A stretch of DNA of 64,000 nucleotides, from assembly GCF_025685625.1 (NCBI RefSeq), contig NZ_JAGSYI010000007.1:62001-126000 (forward strand), in the 5' to 3' direction. Below are positions 1-8,244 of this stretch, in pieces (the stretch's first letter is position 1; each line of letters starts with the position of its first letter). This DNA comes from Acidicapsa acidisoli (GTDB lineage Bacteria; Acidobacteriota; Terriglobia; Terriglobales; Acidobacteriaceae). A model generated the notes under the pieces. The model searched no databases, was not told the origin of the DNA, and saw nothing but the letters and a program-made list of their open reading frames with translations. A program made the position numbers and the translations under genes.

Positions 1-49
1 CAAGTGTTTTGGGCCACTCGCCCCATAGCATGATCGAAAGGCACAACAG

Positions 50-1228
50 ATGGGCTTCAAGTTCCAAGGCGTAGACTTCCTCAAGTTCGATTCCCTGCTC
101 AATGAAGACGAGCGCATGGTGCGCGACACCGCCCGCGCTTTCATTGAAGATAACCTCATCCCGATCATCGAAGACTGCTTCCGCGAAGGCCGTTTCCCGC
201 GCGAACTCGTCCCGACGATGGGCGAAATGGGCTTCTTCGGAGCGAACCTGCACGGTTATGGCTGCGCCGGCATGTCCAACGTCGAATACGGCCTCGTCAT
301 GCAGGAGTTTGAGCGCGGCGACTCCGGCTTTCGCAGCTTTGTCAGCGTGCAATCCGCGCTGGTCATGTACCCCATCTACACTTTCGGCAGCGAAGAACAG
401 AAGCAGAAATGGCTTCCCGATCTCGCCGCTGGCCGCAAACTCGGCTGCTTCGGCCTCACCGAGCCCGGCTTCGGTTCGAACCCGGGGGGCATGACCACCC
501 GCGCCACGAAGGTAGGCGACGAATACATCCTGACCGGCGAAAAGATGTGGATCACCTCCGGCACCATCGCCGACGTCGCCATCATCTGGGCCAAAGTGAC
601 CGAAGAAGACGATAAAGTCCGCGGCTTTCTCGTAGAAACCGACCGCCCCGGCTTCCGCGCCGACGAAGTCCACGGCAAATGGTCCCTGCGCGCCTCCGTC
701 ACCGCAGGATTGTCGCTCCAGGAAGTAAGAATCCCCGCAGCCAACCTGCTTCCCGGCACTGGAGGCCTGAAGAGTCCGCTGATGTGCCTCAACCAGGCCC
801 GCTACGGCATCAGCTGGGGAGCTATCGGCGCAGCCATGTCCTGTTACGACACCGCCCTGCAATACGCCAAAATGCGCAAACAGTTCCGCAACGAACCCAT
901 CGCCAGTCACCAATTAATTCAAGAGAAGTTAGTCTGGATGATATCGGAGATTTCAAAAGCCCAGTTGCTATCGCTGCACGCAGGCCGCATGAAAGATGCC
1001 GGAACGCTAACTCACGAAGTTATCTCCTTAGCCAAGCGCAATAACGTCTGGATGGCTCTTGAAACCGCCCGCATGGCCCGCGATATCTTAGGTGGAAACG
1101 GAATAACCGAAGATTACCCAATCATGCGCCACATGATGAACCTTGAGTCCGTCAAGACTTATGAAGGCACTCACGACATTCACGCGCTGATCATTGGTCA
1201 GCACATTACGGGCATTCCAGCGTTTTAA
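50..1228 (+). CDS. gcdH: Glutaryl-CoA dehydrogenase-type acyl-CoA dehydrogenase
   Basis: A 392-residue FAD flavoprotein of the acyl-CoA dehydrogenase family. Glutaryl-CoA dehydrogenase oxidises and decarboxylates glutaryl-CoA to crotonyl-CoA during lysine, tryptophan and aromatic-acid breakdown. The specific call rests on RSFVSVQSALVMYPIY (about residues 95-110), where Arg95 matches the arginine that holds the glutaryl carboxylate, and on the C-terminal TYEGTHDIHALI, whose Glu at about 372 is the catalytic base. The FAD-contact stretch GCFGLTEPGFGSNPGGM and the helical C-terminal domain are intact, and the length is normal for the family. A short purine-rich site (AAAGG) precedes the ATG. It stands alone and faces a small membrane gene. 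A generic short-chain acyl-CoA dehydrogenase is less likely because of the Arg95 context. Confidence 0.9.
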   Translation: MGFKFQGVDFLKFDSLLNEDERMVRDTARAFIEDNLIPIIEDCFREGRFPRELVPTMGEMGFFGANLHGYGCAGMSNVEYGLVMQEFERGDSGFRSFVSVQSALVMYPIYTFGSEEQKQKWLPDLAAGRKLGCFGLTEPGFGSNPGGMTTRATKVGDEYILTGEKMWITSGTIADVAIIWAKVTEEDDKVRGFLVETDRPGFRADEVHGKWSLRASVTAGLSLQEVRIPAANLLPGTGGLKSPLMCLNQARYGISWGAIGAAMSCYDTALQYAKMRKQFRNEPIASHQLIQEKLVWMISEISKAQLLSLHAGRMKDAGTLTHEVISLAKRNNVWMALETARMARDILGGNGITEDYPIMRHMMNLESVKTYEGTHDIHALIIGQHITGIPAF

Positions 1229-1244
1229 TTCGGCGTCTTCGTGC

Positions 1245-1282
1245 CAAGTTCTGAGTATTCGGAGCTCAATGCTCAGAACTTG
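1245..1282. terminator. Hairpin between convergent genes gcdH and a small membrane gene
   Basis: A perfect 11-bp inverted repeat, CAAGTTCTGAG (1245-1255) and CTCAGAACTTG (1272-1282), with a 16-nt loop. It starts 16 bp after the gcdH stop and covers the stop codon of the opposing gene. No T-tract follows on either strand, so a role in termination or 3' end protection is inferred from position only. Confidence 0.4.
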
Positions 1283-1491
1283 CCCGTCACAGCCAGATCC
1301 TTTGCCAGCTTCTCGTCGGCCTTGCGAAGCTCCGTCACATATTTCTCGGATGTAGTGTTCGACAGAGAATCGCGGATCGCCTTTCGATATCCACCCATAT
1401 AAATCGTATAGAGCACCGCAAAGGCACATCCGACGCCGAACATGAGGCCAAGGATCAGCCCAAACAGGGCAGCCATGCCGAAGACTTCCAT
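1273..1491 (-). CDS. Small single-span membrane protein, unknown function
   Basis: A 72-residue protein with one strongly hydrophobic N-terminal segment (about residues 5-30, rich in Gly, Leu and Val) and a charged soluble tail of about 40 residues with alternating Lys and Glu, probably helical. It is probably anchored in the inner membrane with the tail in the cytoplasm. It lies just downstream of mqnE on the same strand (29 bp gap), so the two may be co-transcribed. I do not recognise a family. The membrane segment and operon-like spacing are visible; function is unknown. Confidence 0.6.
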   Translation of the reverse strand: MEVFGMAALFGLILGLMFGVGCAFAVLYTIYMGGYRKAIRDSLSNTTSEKYVTELRKADEKLAKDLAVTGKF

Positions 1492-1519
1492 CGCATTGGC
1501 CCTCCCTGGCTCGTTCTAA

Positions 1520-2680
1520 CTAAACCGCAACGACAAAGCTGTCTTCCGTGCGCGTTACCGAGTGGTACAGCGTATCGCGCTCCACAGGCACGCGCCCAGC
1601 GGCGGTGATCAGCCGGCAAAGCTCCTTGCGCGTCATTCCCTGCGGCGTGGTGGCCCCTGCGTCGTGGTAAATCTTCTCCTCGATCACCGTGCCGTCCAGA
1701 TCGTCCGCGCCAAAGCGCAGCGCGATTTGCGCGATCTTCGGCGTCAGCATCTGCCAATAAGCCTTGATATGTGCGAAGTTATCCAACAGTAGCCTGCCCA
1801 CTGCAACCTGGCGAATATCCGTCAATCCCGTAGTGACTGGCAGATGATCGAGCGCCGTGTTTTCGGGATGGAAGGCCAGCGGAATAAAGGTCTGAAAGCC
1901 GCCGGTCTCGTCCTGCACCTCGCGCAGTTTCAGCATATGATCGACGCGATCCTCATCGTTTTCGATGTGGCCGTAAAGCATCGTCGCATTCGACCGGAAG
2001 CCAAGCTTGTGCGCCAGCCGCGCCGTGTTCAGCCACTCGCTGCCGTCAATCTTGTGATCGCAGATGATGCTCCGCACCCGCGAAGCAAAAATCTCCGCGC
2101 CGCCGCCCGGCATCGAGTCAACACCAGCTTCGCGCATCTTGATCAGCGTATCCTCAATGCTCAGCTTCGCCCGGCGCGCCAGGAACGCAACCTCAACCAT
2201 CGTGAAGGCTTTGATGTGCACCTTGGGAAACCGCTCTTTCAATCCCTTCACCAAGTCGAGGAAATACTCAAACGGCAGATCCGGATGCAGCCCGCCCACG
2301 ATGTGGAACTCTGTCACCGCTTCCGTATAGCCCGAAGCAGCCGTCTCCCATGCCTCCTCCAGCGCCATCGTGTACCCAGCCGGATCGCCCTTCTTGCGTC
2401 CAAAAGCGCACAAACGGCACGCAGCCACGCAAACGTTGGTTGGGTTGATGTGCCTGTTCACATTGAAGTAGGTCACATCGCCGTGCATCCGTTCGCGCAC
2501 ATGGTTCGCCAGCCAGCCCACGGCCAGCACATCGCTCGTGCCGTAAAGAGCCAAGCCGTCGTCGAAGCTCAGACGTTCGCCGGCAAAGACCTTCTCCGCA
2601 ATCGGCTCAATGCGAGGATCGTAGGTTCGAAAAGAATGCGTCAGTAAGGAACGACTCGGAGCTGCTGTTTCTGCCTGCAT
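1520..2680 (-). CDS. mqnE: Aminofutalosine synthase (radical SAM)
   Basis: A 386-residue radical SAM enzyme. MqnE joins SAM and the enolpyruvyl-benzoate product of MqnA to give 6-amino-6-deoxyfutalosine, the first radical step of the futalosine route to menaquinone. The [4Fe-4S] motif CX3CX2C is at Cys84, Cys88 and Cys91 in CVAACRLCAFGRKKGD, the MqnE signature. HIVGGLHPDLPFEY and the later MPGGGAEIF are also typical of the MqnE/MqnC/CofH group. It is longer than MqnC (usually about 350 residues), and the Arg-Lys-Lys after the last Cys favours MqnE. No other mqn gene is in the window. Presence of the route implies menaquinone as a respiratory quinone, which would also serve the NuoB protein encoded nearby. 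Confidence 0.92.
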   Translation of the reverse strand: MQAETAAPSRSLLTHSFRTYDPRIEPIAEKVFAGERLSFDDGLALYGTSDVLAVGWLANHVRERMHGDVTYFNVNRHINPTNVCVAACRLCAFGRKKGDPAGYTMALEEAWETAASGYTEAVTEFHIVGGLHPDLPFEYFLDLVKGLKERFPKVHIKAFTMVEVAFLARRAKLSIEDTLIKMREAGVDSMPGGGAEIFASRVRSIICDHKIDGSEWLNTARLAHKLGFRSNATMLYGHIENDEDRVDHMLKLREVQDETGGFQTFIPLAFHPENTALDHLPVTTGLTDIRQVAVGRLLLDNFAHIKAYWQMLTPKIAQIALRFGADDLDGTVIEEKIYHDAGATTPQGMTRKELCRLITAAGRVPVERDTLYHSVTRTEDSFVVAV

Positions 2681-2757
2681 AACAAAATGATACTGGAATC
2701 GCCATAAACGGTTCAGCGATTTCCGCTCCCATGAACAAAACGTAGTCCAATTCGCAG

Positions 2758-4809
2758 TTATGGATGCACAGGCTCGGCGATCACCCCATCCTGCAGCGAC
2801 GCGGCAAAACGCATTCCGTCTGCCGACCGCGCCAGAAAGAGCCTAAATCCCGTCTGGGTTGCCGTATATTGCAGCGTCTTTGGATCAATCGAAAAAAGCA
2901 TCTGGTTGCTGCGCGAAGTAGCCAGCATCCGGCCCGTTTTCGCGTCCTGGGCAAGATCGCCAACATCCCGAATTGGAATCTTCTCCAGCCAGAACCAATT
3001 GGCGCCCTTGTCGCGAGAAAAGTAGATCCCGTCTCCGGCGCCGATCCAAAGCTCGCCATCTTTTGAGAAGGCGATCTTGCGAATGTCCTTGATTTTTGAG
3101 GGAATACCCATCGGGTCCCAGTTCTTGCCCTGGTCTTTGGAGAAAACAAGACCGGCTCTGCGCGCAGCAAGCATCTCGCCATCCCAGACCGCGACCGAAT
3201 GGTACTCAGCCGATCCCATCACCAGACCGCCCTGCCACGTCGCGCCACGGTCCTTACTGGTAAACAAACCCTCCGAGGTCGCCACCAGCCATACTTCGCC
3301 TGAGAGATCGAAGTTCGCAACGCGAGAACTCATCTCTCGCGCCGGAAGCGTAATGTTCTCGATCCGATTGACGCGCCTGCCGCCAACCGTCTCCGTGACG
3401 ATCTTCGTTCCGGAGTTCAGGATGCTGCTGCGCATCACCCAGTGTGGCCCATCCGAGTCCTTGCCGGAGATGTCCCCGTTCTCGAGCGCAAAAATGCCAT
3501 GACTGGTTCCAGCCAGCACCGTTCCGTCCTGAGACTGAGCCAGCGTAAAAACATCCCTCCCATCCAGGCCGGTCGCAATCTGGCTCCAGTTCGCACCACT
3601 GTCGGTAGTCAAAAATACCCCGCCGTAGCTCTTGTCATTCACTACGCCCGCGAGGATGCGCCGCTGGTCACGATTGTCCGCCACCAGAGCCTCCACTTTG
3701 CGCGCCGAGAATCCCTGGTTTGACTGCGCAAAGGTCACGCCTCCATCGTCGCTCGCCAGCACTCCACTTCGGTCGGTCGCAAGCAAAATATGACCGGGCC
3801 GGGCCGGATCGAGATAGATGTCGTTGACAATCACATCGGCTCCCGTCAGCCGCTGCCATTCGTGTCCACCGTCGCGGGTGCGGTATAAACCCTCTGTCGT
3901 GCCGGCATAAACCACCTCGCGATGATGCGTATCCTGCATCAATACGCGGGTACGGCGCGCTGTCGAGGGAATGCCCTGAATCTTGTGGAAGAGTTCGCCG
4001 CCATTTTCGCTCTTGTAGATGCCGGAACAAGCGCTGGCATACACAACACTTGGCCGTTCCGGGTCGAGAATGATTGAAAAGACATCGGAATCATCAATGA
4101 CGCCCTGCTTGATGTTGCGCCAGTGAGCCCCATCGTCGCTCGTCTTCCAGGGCAGGTGCCAGGTTCCGGCATAAATGACTTCGGGCTTCCGCGGATCGAT
4201 CGCCAGCGATTCGACTTCGTGAATCTCCCGTGACAGGGGATTCTCCGCCGGTGGACTGATCAGATCCCATGTCGCTCCGTGATCGCGGCTCCGATATACC
4301 CCCTTGAGAGAACCTGCTACCAGCACATCAGGATTTGACGGCGCCTGCGCCAAAGACAACACTGATTGCCCTTTCAGCGCTGGAACATCCAGCCAGCTCT
4401 TGCCGCTGTCGTGACTCACGAACAGACCTCCATCCGCCTGTCCTAGCCGCCAAACGCCTGCAAAAAGAGTGGCATGGTCTGCCGCGTCCACAACAATGCT
4501 GTCGACCACGAGATCGCCTGGATCGTTTACATCGCCCACTCTGCTCAGCCGCTCCCAGGTGGTCCCGCCGTCTCGCGTCTCAAAGATCCAGTTGTCGGTG
4601 TCTCCAAGATAGAGATGCCCCGGCTCACCGGGAACAGCGGCGAAAGCACGAGCATCCCCGCCATACGGGCCAATGGACCGCCACAAAACAGGCTGCGTGT
4701 GAGATTCAGCGCGCGCAGGCCCAACGACCAGAGTCAATCCCGAAAACAGGGACAGTAGAAGCGTGGACAAGAGCAAGAAAGCATAGGATGGGAACTTCAT
4801 TCCGAGCAA
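2758..4809 (-). CDS. Secreted Asp-box (BNR/sortilin-like) beta-propeller protein
   Basis: A 683-residue exported protein. Residues 1-34 form a signal peptide (hydrophobic LLLSTLLLSLFSGLTLVVG, then PARAES). The rest is a run of about eleven Asp-boxes of the form S/T-x-D-x-G-x-x-W, for example TRDGGTTWERL, SHDSGKSWLDV, SRDHGATWDLI, TTDSGANWSQI and SKDRGATWQGG. This is the hallmark of VPS10/sortilin-like or photosynthesis-assembly-factor-like propellers. Such proteins bind partners or glycans outside the cell; no sialidase catalytic residues are evident, so an enzymatic role is not supported. Acidobacteria carry many of these. It lies between mqnE and an OmpA-like gene on the same strand but is isolated from the latter by a terminator. 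Confidence 0.8.
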   Translation of the reverse strand: MLGMKFPSYAFLLLSTLLLSLFSGLTLVVGPARAESHTQPVLWRSIGPYGGDARAFAAVPGEPGHLYLGDTDNWIFETRDGGTTWERLSRVGDVNDPGDLVVDSIVVDAADHATLFAGVWRLGQADGGLFVSHDSGKSWLDVPALKGQSVLSLAQAPSNPDVLVAGSLKGVYRSRDHGATWDLISPPAENPLSREIHEVESLAIDPRKPEVIYAGTWHLPWKTSDDGAHWRNIKQGVIDDSDVFSIILDPERPSVVYASACSGIYKSENGGELFHKIQGIPSTARRTRVLMQDTHHREVVYAGTTEGLYRTRDGGHEWQRLTGADVIVNDIYLDPARPGHILLATDRSGVLASDDGGVTFAQSNQGFSARKVEALVADNRDQRRILAGVVNDKSYGGVFLTTDSGANWSQIATGLDGRDVFTLAQSQDGTVLAGTSHGIFALENGDISGKDSDGPHWVMRSSILNSGTKIVTETVGGRRVNRIENITLPAREMSSRVANFDLSGEVWLVATSEGLFTSKDRGATWQGGLVMGSAEYHSVAVWDGEMLAARRAGLVFSKDQGKNWDPMGIPSKIKDIRKIAFSKDGELWIGAGDGIYFSRDKGANWFWLEKIPIRDVGDLAQDAKTGRMLATSRSNQMLFSIDPKTLQYTATQTGFRLFLARSADGMRFAASLQDGVIAEPVHP

Positions 4810-4859
4810 CGAATCTCCAACAACGGGACAGGGCAGCTAATACTGAAAGCATCAGGTGC

Positions 4860-4897
4860 AAAAAAGAAAAGGGCTGACCGGATGAAACGGTCAGCCC
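4860..4897 (-). terminator. Intrinsic terminator of the OmpA-like gene
   Basis: A perfect 10-bp stem, GGGCTGACCG (4871-4880) and CGGTCAGCCC (4888-4897), with a 7-nt loop. Read on the minus strand it is followed at once by TTTTCTTTTTT (complement of 4860-4870). It lies about 97 bp after the stop of the OmpA-like gene and just before the start of the Asp-box gene, so it ends the former. Confidence 0.9.
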
Positions 4898-4993
4898 CGG
4901 TATTTTCAACGAGAACTTGATTCACTTGAGACTCGATGAAAACCGGGACAGAGACTGACTTGAGCCTCCGCCCCGGTTCGGTTTCACAGCTTG

Positions 4994-6658
4994 CTACTGT
5001 GCGGCCGCTGCCTTTTTCCTGGGGTGATGCCTTTCAGCGAGCGGCTTGCGGGTCTGTGGCTTCACTTCCGCAGTGACCTTGGTCGCGCCAGCTACATCGA
5101 AGGTCGCGCCAGATGGCACCAGGTAGTCTTCCACCTTCTTGTCATCGCCGGTACCGGTGTAGACCGTGATGCGCGAGGCATCAATGCCCTTCTCGGTTAC
5201 CAGGTAGTCCTTGGCGTTGACTGCGCGCTGTGCAGCGAAGTCCTCAGGCACGGCATGTTTCTTCGCGTGCTTCGGAGGAGCCTTCTCTTCCGCCGTCGAT
5301 TCGCCAACTACGGCGAGAGCGGCATCCGACTTGCTCTGCAGTGTCAGGGCAACGTCGTCGAGGCAGGCCTTGGCTTCGTTGTCTACGCGGGTTGGACGCT
5401 TCTTGTCCTTGTCGAAGGTGAGCGAGCAGAGCGAGGAGACGGTCGGCGGCGGCGGGACATACGGAGCTTCGATTGAGATCGAGGTCGTAGAGTTCGCGCT
5501 TTGCCCCTTGTCGTCTGTCGTGGTGCAAGTCACTGTGACCGTGCCGGAGGCTGCGCCTGCCGACGAGTATGTTGCCGAGGCTCCGGTACCGCTGACAGAA
5601 CCGGCGGTAGCCGAGTAGCTGTAGGTCAGAGGACGGCTCTGCGGGCTTACGCCAGTCGCCGTGATCGTGCTGGTGTCACCCGGCTTGATCGTCGACGGAT
5701 TCGCCGAGCAGCTCACTGTCGGGGGCTCGAAAGCCTTCACGGTGAAGGTGGCCTGCGCGTCGGCGGACTGACCGGGCTTCGGGCCTTCCGTTACATTGCA
5801 CTTGACCGTGTGCGAGCCGGGCGCAAGATTCGCCGTCGCAACCGTTGCCGTCGTGCCGGATCCAGTTACGCCCTCACCGGTAAATGTGTAAACAGCCTTA
5901 AGCTTCGGATTCAGCATGTCGGCGGTAGCCGTGATCGTTACAGGCTCGCCGGGGAACACCGATGCGGGGCTCGCCGAGCAAGCCAGCGTCACTGGAGGCG
6001 GCGGAACGATGGAGCCAATGTGCCAAACCACGCCCGCGCTCAGGCGCGCCGCGTTGATGTTCGCACGGCCACCGAATTCCACTGGGCCAAAGTCCGCATG
6101 CATGTATTCGTAATCTGCCTGGAAGAGGCGGATCGCGAGGTGGTGGTGAAACAGAGGCGTGTTGTAGTCCATGCCGCCGCCAACCGTAAGTGCCGGCCCC
6201 CAGGTATCTGCCTCGTGTTCCGGCCCACCAATATCAGCCGCTCCCACCAACGCGTGAGCGAATGGTGTAATGTCGGCAGTCGGATACCGGAAGATCAGAC
6301 CGGCTGCACCCGTCACGAAGCTGTCGTTATCCTGGCCGCCTAGACTGCCATTGAACTCATGTTCGCCGATTTCGACCTGAGCACCCACGTACTTATTGAA
6401 GTAATAAGCGCCGCTAAAGATCGCGCCGACGTTCACCGACTTGTACTGAACCGGCTGGATTGATCCGTCCGACTGCTCCACCTGCACCGTGCCATGGGGC
6501 GCCAGGTAGCTATAGCCAGCGAAGATATCCCAGCGTGACGCGGAAGCGTCCGCGGGGGCCTTCGCGGCTGGCTTGTCCTGAGCAAATGCGCCCGCGGACA
6601 TCATAGTGGCCGCTGCCGCAACCGCCAGAACCACAGACTTCGTAACACGAAAATTCAT
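4994..6658 (-). CDS. OmpA-like outer-membrane protein with Ig/PKD-type repeats
   Basis: Start chosen at ATG 6658, preceded by GGAGG six bases upstream; an ATG 15 bases further out lacks a site. The 554-residue product has a signal peptide (SVVLAVAAAATMMSAGAFAQ), then an N-terminal eight-strand-type beta barrel (about residues 45-215: WDIFAGYSYLAPHG and FRYPTADITPFAHALVGA). Two tandem Ig/PKD-like repeats follow, each opening with a C-S-A-(S/N)-P motif and ending in ATFTVKA or TSISIEA. A proline hinge leads to an OmpA-like C-terminal domain (LCSLTFDKDKKRPTRVDNEAK to DASRITVYTGTGDDK) that would bind peptidoglycan. The insertion of repeats between barrel and peptidoglycan domain is unusual for OmpA. 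It is transcribed alone, with a strong terminator downstream. Confidence 0.75.
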   Translation of the reverse strand: MNFRVTKSVVLAVAAAATMMSAGAFAQDKPAAKAPADASASRWDIFAGYSYLAPHGTVQVEQSDGSIQPVQYKSVNVGAIFSGAYYFNKYVGAQVEIGEHEFNGSLGGQDNDSFVTGAAGLIFRYPTADITPFAHALVGAADIGGPEHEADTWGPALTVGGGMDYNTPLFHHHLAIRLFQADYEYMHADFGPVEFGGRANINAARLSAGVVWHIGSIVPPPPVTLACSASPASVFPGEPVTITATADMLNPKLKAVYTFTGEGVTGSGTTATVATANLAPGSHTVKCNVTEGPKPGQSADAQATFTVKAFEPPTVSCSANPSTIKPGDTSTITATGVSPQSRPLTYSYSATAGSVSGTGASATYSSAGAASGTVTVTCTTTDDKGQSANSTTSISIEAPYVPPPPTVSSLCSLTFDKDKKRPTRVDNEAKACLDDVALTLQSKSDAALAVVGESTAEEKAPPKHAKKHAVPEDFAAQRAVNAKDYLVTEKGIDASRITVYTGTGDDKKVEDYLVPSGATFDVAGATKVTAEVKPQTRKPLAERHHPRKKAAAAQ

Positions 6659-6953
6659 ACGTTTCCTCCGCAACCATGCTTGAAATGCGACTGCGCCAAT
6701 TCAAGTTTTCAACTCGTGGATTGTTTCGCCCGCCTGAGTACGGGCCATGAATTCTTTGAACAGAAGCAGATGAATCTTAAAACTGATGCAACAGTCTCAA
6801 GTTACCATAGGGCGAAAAGCGCGGAACACAAATTTCTTCAGTAAGTTGCCCTATGCGTTAATGTTTACAAGCGCGCCCGCTACTCCCCTGGCGAATCGCT
6901 TTGCAAGACGAACAGAACTCAGAGTCCTTCGGTCCAAGGCGTGACAAGACCTA
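6659..6953. other. Leader and spacer between nuoB and the OmpA-like gene
   Basis: About 295 bp with no credible gene. It must hold the promoter of the OmpA-like gene. An inverted repeat CATAGGGC (6806-6813) and GCCCTATG (6848-6855) flanks 34 bp and could be a spaced operator. I see no confident -35/-10 pair and no terminator for nuoB. Confidence 0.3.
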
Positions 6954-7598
6954 CTAACCTATGTTCAGAGCCTTCAACAGACTTCCACGCTCACGTTTGA
7001 TTTTTTCCTGAAGCAATGTAATGGCGTACATAAGCTGCTCGGGACGCGGAGGACATCCGGGGACATAGACATCCACGGGAATCACCTGATTCACACCCTG
7101 AACCAACGCGTAGTTATTGAATACGCCACCTGAAGTTGCGCAGGCGCCCATCGAAATGACCCACTTGGGCTCGGGCATCTGCTCATAAAGACGCTGGATC
7201 ACCGGCGCCATTTTCTGAGAAACGCGTCCAGCGATAATCATCAAATCCGATTGCCGCGGCGAAGGGCGGAACACCTCCGCGCCAAATCGCGCGATATCGA
7301 ATCGAGACGCGCCCATCGACATCATCTCGATGGCGCAGCAGGCCAAGCCAAAGGTCATCGGCCATACCGAGCTCTTCCTAATCCAGTTCACAGCGAAATC
7401 CAGAGAGGTGAGAAAGACACCCTCCGGCTGCTCAAAGCCGTAACTTACCTCGCGCACCTTGGCGCGATTCCTGGCACTGCTCTCAAGTGATCCAAAGAGA
7501 TACTGGTCCTTGTCCGGGCCAGTGCCCCGATTTTCGCTCGAACTCCCCGCCCCGACAGTCTCAGACATGGTTTCAAGTATACGACGCAAACGAGACAT
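6954..7598 (-). CDS. nuoB: NADH-quinone oxidoreductase subunit B
   Basis: The N2-cluster subunit of respiratory complex I, on the peripheral arm next to the quinone site. The cluster ligands are present as tandem Cys in [10 protein letters not shown], one in [11 protein letters not shown] and one in [13 protein letters not shown]. The core [23 protein letters not shown] is typical. Start set at ATG 7598, with AGGAAAG eight bases upstream, giving 214 residues. A GTG at 7670 would add 24 residues without a good site. The N-terminus is longer than in E. coli. The gene is solitary: no nuoA, C or D flanks it, so it is either an extra copy or separated from the main nuo operon. Confidence 0.93.
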   Translation of the reverse strand: MSRLRRILETMSETVGAGSSSENRGTGPDKDQYLFGSLESSARNRAKVREVSYGFEQPEGVFLTSLDFAVNWIRKSSVWPMTFGLACCAIEMMSMGASRFDIARFGAEVFRPSPRQSDLMIIAGRVSQKMAPVIQRLYEQMPEPKWVISMGACATSGGVFNNYALVQGVNQVIPVDVYVPGCPPRPEQLMYAITLLQEKIKRERGSLLKALNIG

Positions 7599-7685
7599 TT
7601 TGAACACTTTCCTATGTTCCTCACGCAGCTTTTCTCTGAGAGGTCCGACTAGAAGTGTCTCATTGTGCACAATTTGCCGCCGTGC

Positions 7686-8018
7686 TTAGGACGCCATGAG
7701 GCGTCTTCCAATCGATGGGAAGCCATAAAAATGGCGTCGAATCGAATCCAACGTAACTTTCCAAGTGCACTCGGCGGGCCGCCGCTTTGTTCCACTATGT
7801 GAGGCACATTGCTCAAGTGCGCTGCCCCATTGCCGCGCATACTCGGGAGGGTCAGCGATTCCGGCCGCAAGTTTCGCGTCGAGCACATCAAACTGCCCGT
7901 TACCCAGTTTCGTCGACTTACCAGCCATCGTCAGTAACTCGCTCGCCGCCTTACTCTGCGCCGCAGAATCCGCCTTCACGATCGCAGGAATCACGAGAGT
8001 AAATAAAAACAGACTCAT
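7686..8018 (-). CDS. Small putative exported protein, unknown
   Basis: A 110-residue product from ATG 8018 with a signal-peptide-like start (MSLFLFTLVIPAIVKADSAAQ). The rest is polar with two Cys (EQCASHSG and AECTWKV) that could pair outside the cytoplasm. No family is recognised. It ends 87 bp before the nuoB start on the same strand. A start 75 bases upstream (8093) adds a basic, non-conserved-looking extension. The ribosome site is weak, so the gene is only moderately supported. Confidence 0.45.
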   Translation of the reverse strand: MSLFLFTLVIPAIVKADSAAQSKAASELLTMAGKSTKLGNGQFDVLDAKLAAGIADPPEYARQWGSALEQCASHSGTKRRPAECTWKVTLDSIRRHFYGFPSIGRRLMAS

Positions 8019-8244
8019 ACGCCTGACATTTTGAAGACTTGCACCGCTCCGCCGTGCGTCATCAGGCGTGCTGGAAGCTCTTCGCTGATTCATTCAGACT
8101 TCTTTCGGGAATCGCCCCAATTCTGCGCCGGGCGCCAATTGTCCGGATGGATTTTCTCCCAACATAGCAGTTTTACAACTACGAACCATTTCCAAATGGT
8201 CTCCTTATGTTCCCAGGCATCCTTCGCAATACAATCAATTCGAA

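Noticed and set aside
8186-8199. CCATTT-CC-AAATGG palindrome upstream of amtB.
   Set aside because: Short and AT-rich; no matching promoter geometry or second copy, so it may be chance.
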